Assembly: GCF_900107015.1 (NCBI RefSeq)
Contig: NZ_FNOI01000001.1
Location: forward strand, 126,501-190,500
Direction: 5' to 3'
From: Litoreibacter albidus
Lineage (GTDB): Bacteria; Pseudomonadota; Alphaproteobacteria; Rhodobacterales; Rhodobacteraceae
Length of the DNA stretch: 64,000 nt
The notes under the pieces were generated by a model, which was not told the DNA's origin, ran no database searches, and saw only the letters and a program-made list of their open reading frames with translations. This document shows, one piece after another, positions 52,367-60,200 of this stretch. Every line of letters starts with the position of its first letter. Position 1 is the first letter of the stretch. Both the position numbers and the translations under genes were made by a program.

Positions 52367-53370
52367 ATCATTTTCGACTTATTTGAGAATGCTTCGGCAA
52401 AAGGAAAGGTCAGCGCACCGAGGGCTATCGCGAACCAAAGTGTAGTGATGCGGATAACCGTGGTGGCCGCGACGGCCACATGAAGGGGCACACCGCTCAT
52501 GGAGAGCAAGAAAACCATTGAGGCTTCTGCGCCACCCAAGCCGCCCGGCGCGCCGGTCAAACCGCCCGCCAATGTGGAGAACAAGAAGATGGTTGTCGCC
52601 GCTGCAATTCCGATATCCGCACCCATCCATTTCAAGAGGAGATAGAGCGCGAACCCTTCGGCCAGCCACCCCACTGCGCTGAGGATCAGCGCGGGAATGG
52701 AGGTGCCGGCCTGACTGAACAAGCCCATGGAACGCGCCGATTGGCGCAGGGTGGCAAATAGGCGGGGCCAACGGTTGACGAGGCTAAAGAGCGCTTCCAC
52801 AATTCTTTTGAGCAACATGGGGCGGGTCACGATAACTGCGGTGACAATTGCCGCGGCGGCCACGGGGGCCGCACGAAGCCCGCCTTGGCCTGAGATCAGA
52901 ACGCCGCCACCCAAGACCAACCCCATCGCAGCCATGTCAAAAGCGCGGTCCGCAAGGGGGAGGGGTGTTAGCCGTTCCAGCGTCCATCCGGTCATCCGCC
53001 TGATCCACCGAAGGCGGACAAGTTCTCCGACTCGCGCGGGGGTGATGGTCATGGCGAAGCCACCAATAAAGTGCAGTAAAGAGGTGTGCAGCGACAGGTT
53101 CACGCCAAGCCTTGCTGCGAGAAAGTGCCAACGAACGCCGCGCAGGACATAGTTGATCAGCGATAGAGCGAGCAACGCGCCAAACTGGGTGACCGTCAGC
53201 TTTTGCAATTCTTGCCACGTCTCGCGCCAGCCAGTGGCAGTGACAAGCCCGATAAGTCCGACGACAAACAAAACCAGCAGGCCCCAAAATAGAACCCGAT
53301 CACGCCACGAGCGTTTCGAGGCCGCCAAAACATGCGGCGGGGGCGTTGGGATGCTGTCAGTCAAACTCAT
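52363..53370 (-). CDS. UPF0104/lysylphosphatidylglycerol synthase-type membrane protein
   Basis: A 335-residue polytopic protein with about seven to eight helices. Features of the LPG_synthase_TM (YbhN/AglD-like) family are NYVLRGVRWHFLAARLG, FIGGFAMTITPARVGELVRLRWI and GGLTGAPGGLGGAEASMVFLLS. The family contains the flippase part of MprF and proteins linked to polyprenyl lipids and cell-wall sugars, but catalytic function is not shown. It is the first gene of the operon with dprE1 and dprE2, so a role in moving or using the polyprenyl-linked sugar is plausible (inference). Confidence 0.8.
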   Translation of the reverse strand: MSLTDSIPTPPPHVLAASKRSWRDRVLFWGLLVLFVVGLIGLVTATGWRETWQELQKLTVTQFGALLALSLINYVLRGVRWHFLAARLGVNLSLHTSLLHFIGGFAMTITPARVGELVRLRWIRRMTGWTLERLTPLPLADRAFDMAAMGLVLGGGVLISGQGGLRAAPVAAAAIVTAVIVTRPMLLKRIVEALFSLVNRWPRLFATLRQSARSMGLFSQAGTSIPALILSAVGWLAEGFALYLLLKWMGADIGIAAATTIFLFSTLAGGLTGAPGGLGGAEASMVFLLSMSGVPLHVAVAATTVIRITTLWFAIALGALTFPFAEAFSNKSKMI

Positions 53371-53446
53371 GGTCCCTGTGCGCTAGCAACAAAATAGGGC
53401 AGGATTGTGAAACTGTTTCTAGAATCGGAACATTGGCGCGCAAGTG

Positions 53447-54037
53447 CTAGGAAATTCGAAGGAAACGCGACACACCTGTGCTGTTGTCGAAAAACGGCAC
53501 GCTGGCCGGCGGTGCGTCGGTTTTAGAAAGAGCTTCCACCTCTGCCAGCACCACCTCTGTGATGAACGGCAAGTTTAACGCCCGTGCGTCCGGTAGCGGA
53601 ACCCAATGCAGGTGGCTCAACTCGTCACTGGCTTTGGAGAAGTCATCAAGGTCGGTGTCGATCAGCGCGTCTGCATTACCCAGAAAAAAGCGGGCATCAA
53701 AGCGCCGTGGGCGGCCGGGTGGGGTGATGGCGCGAAAGAAGTAGTGCAATCCGTCGCAGCCGTTCAGCGCGAGGCCTGTTTCTTCCCATGTTTCGCGCAA
53801 GGCTGCCGCAAGCAGGGCAGGGCCAAATGGGCCAAGACGGTTTTGGCAAATCTCGGACTTTTTGCCGACAACCTGCGTCTGCGCGTCCTCCGGATCGACC
53901 GCACCACCTGGGAACACGTATTTATTGGGCATGAACGCTGCAGTCTTGCCGCGTTGGCCCATCAATATTTTCGGAACCGTCGCTGCGTCACGCACAAGCA
54001 CGACGCTCGCCGCGTCTCGGATTGGTGTGTCTATCAT
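53447..54037 (-). CDS. NUDIX hydrolase
   Basis: A 196-residue protein with a NUDIX box whose second part is LAAALRETWEETGLAL near residues 73-90; the lead-in glycine (FPGGAVDPEDAQ) is separated from it by an insertion of about 20 residues, as in NUDT19/CoA-type NUDIX proteins. It probably hydrolyses a nucleotide diphosphate or CoA derivative; the substrate is unknown. N-terminal DAASVVLVRDAATVPKILMGQRG is the first strand pair. 31 bases after the DUF983 gene on the same strand. Confidence 0.82.
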   Translation of the reverse strand: MIDTPIRDAASVVLVRDAATVPKILMGQRGKTAAFMPNKYVFPGGAVDPEDAQTQVVGKKSEICQNRLGPFGPALLAAALRETWEETGLALNGCDGLHYFFRAITPPGRPRRFDARFFLGNADALIDTDLDDFSKASDELSHLHWVPLPDARALNLPFITEVVLAEVEALSKTDAPPASVPFFDNSTGVSRFLRIS

Positions 54038-54068
54038 GCCCGCACTCTGGCCCGAGTGAGGCGTAGCT

Positions 54069-54479
54069 TCAACCGTTAACGCTGGGGGCTGGACTGTCTT
54101 TGAAGCCGTGCATCCGCTTGGCCCACTGCAAGGCCACCACCGCCCCCTTCAGTCGGGGCAGTAAATAGAGCGAGAGGGCAACGCACCCTACCGTGAAGAT
54201 TGTTGCGACGACCAGCGGATCGGGCTCGAACTCGAAGAAGGTCCAAAGCAACAGCGGCGCCATCAGGTGCCCCACGATCAGGATCGTCAGATAGGCAGGG
54301 CCATCGTCCGCGCGGTGGTGGCTCATCGGCTCATGGCACACAGGGCATTCGTCACGCACCGTTAGGTAGCCCGAAAACATAGGGCCTTGACCGCAAGAGG
54401 GGCACTGCCTGCGCCAGCCTCGCAGCAATGCGGGTTTCAACTCGCGGTCGGTCTGTGCGGTTATGTCTTCGATGGCCAT
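54069..54479 (-). CDS. DUF983 family membrane protein
   Basis: A 136-residue protein with CPSCG and CPVCH motifs (near 25 and 45), which may hold a zinc ion, and two hydrophobic helices (about 60-80 and 90-112). RGWRRQCPSCGQGPMF and HHRADDGPAYLTILIVGH are typical of DUF983. Common in alphaproteobacteria, function unknown. ATG 54479 is chosen; ten codons upstream lie within the leader. Probably co-transcribed with the NUDIX gene. Confidence 0.88.
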   Translation of the reverse strand: MAIEDITAQTDRELKPALLRGWRRQCPSCGQGPMFSGYLTVRDECPVCHEPMSHHRADDGPAYLTILIVGHLMAPLLLWTFFEFEPDPLVVATIFTVGCVALSLYLLPRLKGAVVALQWAKRMHGFKDSPAPSVNG

Positions 54480-54673
54480 GTCGATCTTACCTTTGTTCTG
54501 AATGCGCACATTACGCGACAGTGGCGGTGAGCGCAGGGTGACAGGATGTCTCGGGGGCGGGCGTCTCGATTTATTTTCCCCGCGCCGCGACGGAGTTCCT
54601 GCCGTGGTTCGTTAAAGGTGCATAACGGCGACCAAGACCGGTTCCCGAATGACCAAAACTGGAGACCACACAC

Positions 54674-55150
54674 ATGGCACTATTGGTAGATAACGTGAAG
54701 TCAAAACTCATTCTTGCGGGCGTGGGCCTTACCTTGGCGCTGACGCCGATGATGGCACAAGCTAAAGGCGGCCACGGACCGCGCGTTACATTCGAAGAGT
54801 TGGACGCAGATGGCAACGGCAGCGTGACAGAGGCCGAAATGCAAGCGCACCGCGCTGCGGGCTTCGCTTCGACTGACACAAACGGCGACGGCGCTTTGTC
54901 ACGTGATGAGCTGGAAGCGAAAATGAAATCCGGCAAAGAAGACCGCATGATCCGTCGTCTGGATAAGATGATGGAACGTATGGACACCGACGGAAATGGC
55001 ACGTTGAGCCAAGAAGAAATGGCGGATGCCGGTGGCAAACGCAAAGGCAAGGGCTTCTCGCGCATGGACAAAGACGGCAACGGTGAAATCTCCAAAGCCG
55101 AATTTGAGCAGATGGGTAAGAAGCATCGCGGCGGCAAACATAAGAAGTAA
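54674..55150 (+). CDS. EF-hand calcium-binding protein, exported
   Basis: A 158-residue protein with a hydrophobic leader ending TPMMAQA (residue 30) and four EF-hand loops: DADGNGSVTEAE (44-55), DTNGDGALSRDE (68-79), DTDGNGTLSQEE (104-115) and DKDGNGEISKAE (132-143). All have acidic residues at positions 1, 3, 12 and Gly at 6, so all four should bind calcium. The tail is basic (KKHRGGKHKK). It precedes an ECF sigma operon by 63 bases on the same strand, and I recall this pairing in other Rhodobacterales. Likely a periplasmic calcium buffer or sensor. Confidence 0.9.
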   Translation: MALLVDNVKSKLILAGVGLTLALTPMMAQAKGGHGPRVTFEELDADGNGSVTEAEMQAHRAAGFASTDTNGDGALSRDELEAKMKSGKEDRMIRRLDKMMERMDTDGNGTLSQEEMADAGGKRKGKGFSRMDKDGNGEISKAEFEQMGKKHRGGKHKK

Positions 55151-55213
55151 CTTTGGTTTGGGGCGGTCAAAGTTGGTCGCCCCGCCACTCACAATAGGTT
55201 AACGTCGCGCGGG

Positions 55214-55795
55214 ATGGATATGGCTCTGGATCAGTCGGATCAACTGGATGATGATGCGTTGATCGTGCTGTTCGCCAATGGCGACGGCGCGGCCGCGCAG
55301 ACGTTGACGGCCCGCTTGTCCCCTGTCGCACTGAGTTTCGCGCGTCGTATGCTCGGTGATTTAGCGGAGGCTGAGGACGTCGTGCAAGACGCGATGCTAC
55401 GCCTGTGGAAGGTCGCACCAGAGTGGCGTCCGGGCGAAGCAAAGCCTGCCACATGGCTCTACCGCGTGGTGAACAACCTATGTATCGACCGGCTGCGCAA
55501 GCGCCAAAAGGTGAGCGTCGGGTTGGACGATATGGCGGAGCCGCCGGATCCCACGCCATCGGTCGAGGCGCGGATGATAGAGACGGACCGTTTGGCAGCA
55601 CTGGATGCGGCCCTGTCGCAACTGCCGGAGCGGCAACGGCAAGCGGTGATTTTGCGTCACATCGAGGGGCAGGCGAACCCTGATATTGCGCAGGTCATGG
55701 AGATTAGCGTGGAGGCGGTCGAGAGTTTGACAGCCCGCGGGAAACGGACGTTGGCAAAGCTGCTTACGTCTCAAAAGGAAGAGTTGTCATCATGA
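55214..55795 (+). CDS. ECF-type RNA polymerase sigma factor
   Basis: A 193-residue sigma factor: region 2 (about 30-95) with RRMLGDLAEAEDVVQDAMLRLWKVAPEW and the core-binding TWLYRVVNNLCIDRLRKRQ; region 4 (about 135-180) with LSQLPERQRQAVILRHIEGQANPDIAQVMEISVEAVESLTARGKRTL. No extra domain. Its stop overlaps the start of the next gene by four bases. Expected to direct transcription of a stress regulon and probably its own operon. Confidence 0.93.
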   Translation: MDMALDQSDQLDDDALIVLFANGDGAAAQTLTARLSPVALSFARRMLGDLAEAEDVVQDAMLRLWKVAPEWRPGEAKPATWLYRVVNNLCIDRLRKRQKVSVGLDDMAEPPDPTPSVEARMIETDRLAALDAALSQLPERQRQAVILRHIEGQANPDIAQVMEISVEAVESLTARGKRTLAKLLTSQKEELSS

Positions 55796-56181
55796 GCGAT
55801 GATCTGAAATTAACCCCCGAGGCGGATGCCGAGTTAGATGATCTGTTCGCGCTGGCGCGTGCAGAAAGTCCAGTGCCCTCCGCACAGATCCTGTCGCGCA
55901 TCGTGCAGGACGCGGCCCAAACACAGGCCGGTTTCGATGCGCAAAATGCGGCCGCACCTGTGGCGCGATCACCTTGGTGGCGGCAGTTGTTTGATGATAT
56001 CGGCGGCCTGCCTGCCTTGGGCGGCCTTGCGGCCTGCGCCTGCGCTGGGGTCTACTTGGGCTTTATAAACCCTGATGTGCCGACGGGATGGACGTCTGCC
56101 GCTGTTGAAGACAGTTTCGAGACGGACGGCGTGATGAGCCACGCCATGCTGGGCGATGTCTACTGGATTGAGGAAGGGTGA
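55792..56181 (+). CDS. Putative anti-sigma factor (single-pass membrane)
   Basis: A 129-residue protein with an acidic cytoplasmic N-terminal part (about 1-65, EADAELDDLFALARAESPVPSAQILSRIVQDA), one membrane helix (about 75-95, LPALGGLAACACAGVYLGF) and a short outer tail. No zinc-binding HxxxCxxC motif is visible. Position directly after and overlapping the sigma gene, plus single-pass layout, suggests an anti-sigma factor; the sequence alone does not prove it. Its stop overlaps the next ATG by one base. Confidence 0.6.
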   Translation: MSDDLKLTPEADAELDDLFALARAESPVPSAQILSRIVQDAAQTQAGFDAQNAAAPVARSPWWRQLFDDIGGLPALGGLAACACAGVYLGFINPDVPTGWTSAAVEDSFETDGVMSHAMLGDVYWIEEG

Positions 56182-56690
56182 TGGCGATGGAAGAGATCAA
56201 GGCACCTATGCCGCGTAGGGTGAAATTGGCCCTGATTACCTCGCTTGCCGTCAACGTATTGGTGATCGGGGCGGTGGCAGGCGCGATGATAAAAGGGGGG
56301 GGGCGTCCGCCTAAGGGATATTCGGACCGCAGCGGTAGTAGTGTCGCGATCGGTATATATGGCCACGCTCTGGAGAAAGCGGATCGTCGGGCGGTCGGTG
56401 CGCTCATGCGGGCGGACCGTAAAGCGCAGCGGCGCGAAATCCGCGCGGAGCTTGGAGCGTTGGCGGCAAAAGCCTCGGACTTGCTAGTGCAGACGCCCTT
56501 CGACAAACAGGCTTTCGCCAATGTGTTGCTTGAGCAGCAACACGTGATCAAGGGTAGCGCGGACGCAATGCAAACCGCTCTCGTGGAGCATATCGCTGCC
56601 ATGTCGCCGGAGCGCCGCGCGGCCTATGCCCAGCGGCTGAATGACGCGCTGGAGAAGGGGGCGAGGCGCCGCAAATCGGATAGGAAGTAG
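56181..56690 (+). CDS. CpxP-like periplasmic heavy-metal-sensor protein
   Basis: A 169-residue protein with an N-terminal membrane helix (VKLALITSLAVNVLVIGAVAGAMI) and a helical periplasmic domain: RADRKAQRREIRAELGALAAKASDLLVQTPFDKQAFANVLLEQQHVIKGSADAMQTALVEHIAAMSPERRAAYAQRL. The length, charge and LTPEQR-like MSPERRAAYA place it in the CpxP/CnrX-like metal resistance group (heavy-metal resistance domain). In such operons it senses metal or misfolded protein and controls the sigma/anti-sigma pair (inference). Confidence 0.75.
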   Translation: MAMEEIKAPMPRRVKLALITSLAVNVLVIGAVAGAMIKGGGRPPKGYSDRSGSSVAIGIYGHALEKADRRAVGALMRADRKAQRREIRAELGALAAKASDLLVQTPFDKQAFANVLLEQQHVIKGSADAMQTALVEHIAAMSPERRAAYAQRLNDALEKGARRRKSDRK

Positions 56691-56709
56691 CGCGCGGGTG
56701 ACGTAGCGC

Positions 56710-58134
56710 CTACGCCGCCGTCGCAATAGCGACGACATTCCGGCCGCGGGACTTTGCGTCATACAATGCGCGGTCTGCTTGCTCCAACATATCGGGTATC
56801 GCAACGCGACCGTCTTGCACCGAAAGGCCGATGCTTACGGTCACATGCAACGGCGCGAGGCCTGCCTTCACGGTGATGTCCATTGCGCCCACGGCTTTGC
56901 GTAAGCGGTCGGCAGTTGCTGCGGCTTCGTCCTGTCCGGCGTTGGGCAGGGCGACCAAAAATTCCTCACCGCCCGTACGGCAGATCAGATCGCCGCTGCG
57001 CAAGTTTTGGCGTAGGGTTTGTGCGAGTGACGTCAGGACGATGTCCCCCACCGCATGACCGTAGCGATCATTCACGCCTTTAAAATGGTCCACATCGAAG
57101 GCAAGGATAGCAAAGTTGGTGTTGTTGGACAGGCAGGTGCGCTGCATTCCGCGTAGTTTTTGGGCGGCGTACCGGCGATTATGTAACCCAGTTAGCGGGT
57201 CGGTCATGGCTTGTTTCAGCCCCTCGCGGACCGCGCGTTTGTGGCGTTGCAGTTGGCAAGCGATGCGAGCTTGGTTGTCAATACGTGGGGCCAGTTCACC
57301 GATCGGGGTGCTGTCAGTCACGACGTCATGTGCGCCAAGGTCATAGGCCCGCGCTAACTGCTCTGGGCTGGGGCATTGAAGCGACAATATGATCCGAACA
57401 TCATGCATATGGCTGCGCGAGCGCATTTGGGACATGACGGACAAGGCGTGTTCTACGCTTTTTGTTCGGGTGAGCAGCACGACAACGTCAGGCTCGCTTG
57501 GGCGGGCGTCGGGCCGCATCAGCGTAGATAGCGGGACGGCACATATCTTGTCTTCGGCTTGGCGGGACTGGTTTATCGCATCAATGGGGCTAGGATCCAG
57601 CGTGGTCGGCTGAGCGGCTTCATCCGGCGCAATCTCCGTGCTGAAGATCAGCGTCTTTAGGCCTTCTTCCCGTCCGTTGTCCGCCGGTGTTAAGTCGCCC
57701 TCGGCCGACTGAATATGTAAATCACGGGGCGCTGCGTTGTCGCGCATTAGGCTGCGGATGCGGGCAAGCAATACGCCTTCATTGAATGGCCGCCACAACA
57801 GGTCGGATGCTCCCGCGCGCAAACATCTGTCGAGGAGGGTACACATTTTATCGTCCGCCGCCGGACCTGTGCGCATAAATACGAAGGCGGTGGCCATGTT
57901 ATGGGCTGCGCGCGCATCGCTCATCCAGCTCAGGGCACAGTCAGGCGCCGTTGACCGTATGCAAATTAAGGTGCTGCATAGCAGAACAACCTCATACCGA
58001 TTTGCTGCAAAGGCCGCGCGCGCTTGCGCGACGCTTTCTACGACACTGACCTCATAATGGGCGAGTGACAACTTCGCCCGTAGTACCATCCGATTGGTTG
58101 GGACTGGATCAACGACAAGTATTCGTCCGACCAT
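56710..58134 (-). CDS. pleD: PleD-like diguanylate cyclase with degenerate receivers
   Basis: A 474-residue protein with two receiver-like domains (about 1-130 and 160-295) and a GGDEF domain (about 305-472). The active site GGEEF is at 388-392 and an inhibitory RxxD site (Arg379-Asp382) lies five residues before it, so c-di-GMP synthesis with feedback inhibition is expected. The phosphoacceptor position of receiver 1, Asp53 in Caulobacter PleD, is Cys53 here, and receiver 2 also lacks a plausible Asp. It therefore probably does not answer to phosphorylation the same way. DPLTGLHNRRYA is the family entry. Divergent from DUF3572. Confidence 0.9.
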   Translation of the reverse strand: MVGRILVVDPVPTNRMVLRAKLSLAHYEVSVVESVAQARAAFAANRYEVVLLCSTLICIRSTAPDCALSWMSDARAAHNMATAFVFMRTGPAADDKMCTLLDRCLRAGASDLLWRPFNEGVLLARIRSLMRDNAAPRDLHIQSAEGDLTPADNGREEGLKTLIFSTEIAPDEAAQPTTLDPSPIDAINQSRQAEDKICAVPLSTLMRPDARPSEPDVVVLLTRTKSVEHALSVMSQMRSRSHMHDVRIILSLQCPSPEQLARAYDLGAHDVVTDSTPIGELAPRIDNQARIACQLQRHKRAVREGLKQAMTDPLTGLHNRRYAAQKLRGMQRTCLSNNTNFAILAFDVDHFKGVNDRYGHAVGDIVLTSLAQTLRQNLRSGDLICRTGGEEFLVALPNAGQDEAAATADRLRKAVGAMDITVKAGLAPLHVTVSIGLSVQDGRVAIPDMLEQADRALYDAKSRGRNVVAIATAA

Positions 58135-58193
58135 CTGCGCGCCTCGCCTTCAAAGTTGGAATCGCCTCTTGAATGCAGTCAGTCTGATCTGCC

Positions 58194-58213
58194 AAGTGTT
58201 AAGAAACACTTAC
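58194..58213. promoter_or_regulatory. CtrA-like site and inverted repeat
   Basis: AAGTGTT (58194-58200) and AACACTT (58205-58211) form an inverted repeat with a four-base spacer. The same stretch contains TTAA-N7-TTAC (58199-58213), near the CtrA pattern. It lies between the divergent pleD-like and DUF3572 genes. Confidence 0.4.
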
Positions 58214-58233
58214 CTGTTAGGAGTGCCCTCAGA

Positions 58234-58512
58234 ATGACGCCGCAAAAAGCCGAAGAACTCGCCCTGTCCGTTTTGGGCTGGCTTGCGGCCTCAGACGATA
58301 TGATGGGCGTTTTCTTGGGGTCGAGCGGCTCTTCCATCGACAGCGTTCGGGCCCAAGCCTCCGATCCCGCGTTTCTTGGGTCGGTGCTGGACTTTCTATT
58401 GATGGACGACAGCTGGGTGACAGCGTTTTGCGATGCAAATTCGGTCGATTACCGCCAACCGATGATAGCGCGGCAATACCTGCCAGGTGGGGATGTGCCG
58501 AACTGGACTTAG
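58234..58512 (+). CDS. DUF3572 family protein
   Basis: A 92-residue soluble protein: MTPQKAEELALSVLGWLAASDDMMGVFLGSSG, then FLGSVLDFLLMDDSWVTAFCDANSVDYRQPMIARQYLPGG. This matches DUF3572, an alphaproteobacterial family of unknown function that is usually next to a PleD-like gene, as here. The start at 58234 fits the family; TAGGAGTGCC lies upstream. Confidence 0.88.
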   Translation: MTPQKAEELALSVLGWLAASDDMMGVFLGSSGSSIDSVRAQASDPAFLGSVLDFLLMDDSWVTAFCDANSVDYRQPMIARQYLPGGDVPNWT

Positions 58513-58547
58513 TCCAAACCGGCGCAGCTGGCCGATCGTTACGGGGG

Positions 58548-58781
58548 TCACGGTCGTGTCGTATGCATGTGGGGCCATAATGACTCCGATAGTGGCACCG
58601 TTTGCGATGGTGCGTGACGCGGGGTTGAGCGGAGCGGCAGGTTGTGGCTGATGTCTACGGCGTCGCCCGTAAGGGCATCCAGCAGGCGGTCGACACTGGC
58701 ATCGATACGGGCCTTCGCCCGGCCAAAGGCGGATGCCACGCACGGCAACTGCCGCGGGTCATGAGCAATGGCAAACACCAC
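58548..58781 (-). other. Gap 58513-58797 with a possible gene remnant
   Basis: This 285-base gap lies between DUF3572 and the photolyase-like gene. A minus-strand frame at 58548-58781, starting from GTG, has codon use similar to its neighbours in its first 55 codons (VFAIAHDPRQLPCVASAFGR and on) and then becomes unconvincing. It matches nothing I know. It may be the relic of a gene or a chance frame. No terminator or RNA gene was seen. Confidence 0.25.
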
Positions 58782-58797
58782 ATGGCGCCAATGGAGG

Positions 58798-60039
58798 CTA
58801 TGACGTTACCAGCCCAAGCTCGTTGAGGATTATCGGGATCTTCTTTTTTAACCTGAAGAAGCCCTTGTTGGCGTGTGGCCACGTTTGCGTGTCATAAGCG
58901 CGCTGTTTTTGATGTAGGTGAAGGCCTGCCGCCTCCAACTGGGCGCGCACGGCTTCGAGTTTGGATGCGACAGGGCCCACCGGTGTCCACGGTGTAACGA
59001 CATGCGTAGTTTCTGCGCGCTTGGCTCCGTCGATGATGATTTCGGCCCAATCGCTTTCCGCCACATGGACCGCACCCGTCCCATTCGACCGCGCCACAGC
59101 ATCTTCGACGGCACTTTTCTGGAATGCTGCTACACGATCACTTTGCCGCCGCGATGCGGGAACAAGGCCTATCACGCCCGCTGGTGATCCCTGCTCAGTA
59201 CTCTCAGGATGGCAATCTTCCGGTGTGATCAGCAGCAAATGTCGCTCTGCCGATAGTGGTTTAAGCTGGGGCAGTGGGACACGCGGATGATCAACGTGTT
59301 CAACCAAGGGGGCAGCATGTGTCGCCAACTGGCCGGTCGGCTCAAAACGGTCATTGGTAAATTTTGCGATGTTGGAAGGCTGCGCCAGATAAGTCTTTCC
59401 CTTCGTGTGCAATCCCGCCACCCAACGCCAACTGAGCGTGTTAGATGCTAGGTCGCCGTCAAGCAGATGGCGCAAGAAGAAATCGGCCCCCAATTCCCAT
59501 GGTAAACGCAGCGTGAATATCCAGATTGACGCGAACCACATGCGGGCGTGGTTGTGCAAGTACCCCGTTTCTTGAAGGTCCGCACACCAGTGATCGAAAC
59601 ACGCGATACCTGTTCGGCCCGCAGTCGCGTCGCTGTAGTCTGATCTAACGGCGGCGTTCGTCTCCAGCGTGCTTAATGCAGTCTGAAGCCCATTTTTATA
59701 ACTCGACCAAACGCTCGGATGCTGCTCTAGCCAGCCCTTGAAATAACTCCGCCAGAATACTTCTTGGATGAACTTCATCGCGGCACTTGGGCTGTGATGC
59801 GCCAAGGTTGCGGCGAGCACCTCTTCTTCCGTGATCAATCTGTGTCTGATCCACGGCGAAAGTGCCGAGACAGAGCTGCAGTTTTGCGGTCCGAAATCAT
59901 AGTTGCGCAGCGATGCGTAATGCGCGCCTGTGCGTGACACAAATTTTTCTAGACGCTCAAGCCCGGCGGTGCGGGTCGGCTCAAACGTGACCGTTTCCGA
60001 GGGGGCTTGATCACCTGAAAAGAGGGCCGACGTTGTCAT
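58798..60039 (-). CDS. Photolyase/cryptochrome-family protein with swapped domain order
   Basis: A 413-residue protein. The FAD-binding helical domain of photolyases comes first (about 20-235): [86 protein letters not shown] Rossmann-like part follows (about 265-400, [14 protein letters not shown] to [28 protein letters not shown], ending [10 protein letters not shown]), which resembles the alpha/beta domain that normally stands at the N-terminus. ATG 60039 overlaps the DUF2256 stop. Probably binds FAD and acts in DNA repair or light sensing; the activity is not predictable. Confidence 0.75.
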   Translation of the reverse strand: MTTSALFSGDQAPSETVTFEPTRTAGLERLEKFVSRTGAHYASLRNYDFGPQNCSSVSALSPWIRHRLITEEEVLAATLAHHSPSAAMKFIQEVFWRSYFKGWLEQHPSVWSSYKNGLQTALSTLETNAAVRSDYSDATAGRTGIACFDHWCADLQETGYLHNHARMWFASIWIFTLRLPWELGADFFLRHLLDGDLASNTLSWRWVAGLHTKGKTYLAQPSNIAKFTNDRFEPTGQLATHAAPLVEHVDHPRVPLPQLKPLSAERHLLLITPEDCHPESTEQGSPAGVIGLVPASRRQSDRVAAFQKSAVEDAVARSNGTGAVHVAESDWAEIIIDGAKRAETTHVVTPWTPVGPVASKLEAVRAQLEAAGLHLHQKQRAYDTQTWPHANKGFFRLKKKIPIILNELGLVTS

Positions 60040-60200
60040 TGGCACGACGTACCTGTGGTTGATTTGGCTGATGGTCGCGCGCGGCGGCACCGGTCAGAGC
60101 AGTATCTGACGTCATCCCAAACCTTCGCCCACTTTTTGCGCCAAGTGAACGGCAGGCCACAGGTGGCACAGGTCTTTTGCGGCAGGTCAGACTTTTTCAT
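60036..60200 (-). CDS. DUF2256 small cysteine-rich protein
   Basis: A 54-residue protein of the DUF2256 family: [39 protein letters not shown]. Two CxxC-type pairs (CATC and CSDRC) should bind one zinc ion. The family is often beside photolyase genes, as here, but its role is unknown. It overlaps the phrB 3' end by 14 bases and the photolyase-like start by four, so it sits in the middle of a compact operon. An earlier in-frame ATG lies inside phrB. Confidence 0.85.
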   Translation of the reverse strand: MKKSDLPQKTCATCGLPFTWRKKWAKVWDDVRYCSDRCRRARPSAKSTTGTSCQ

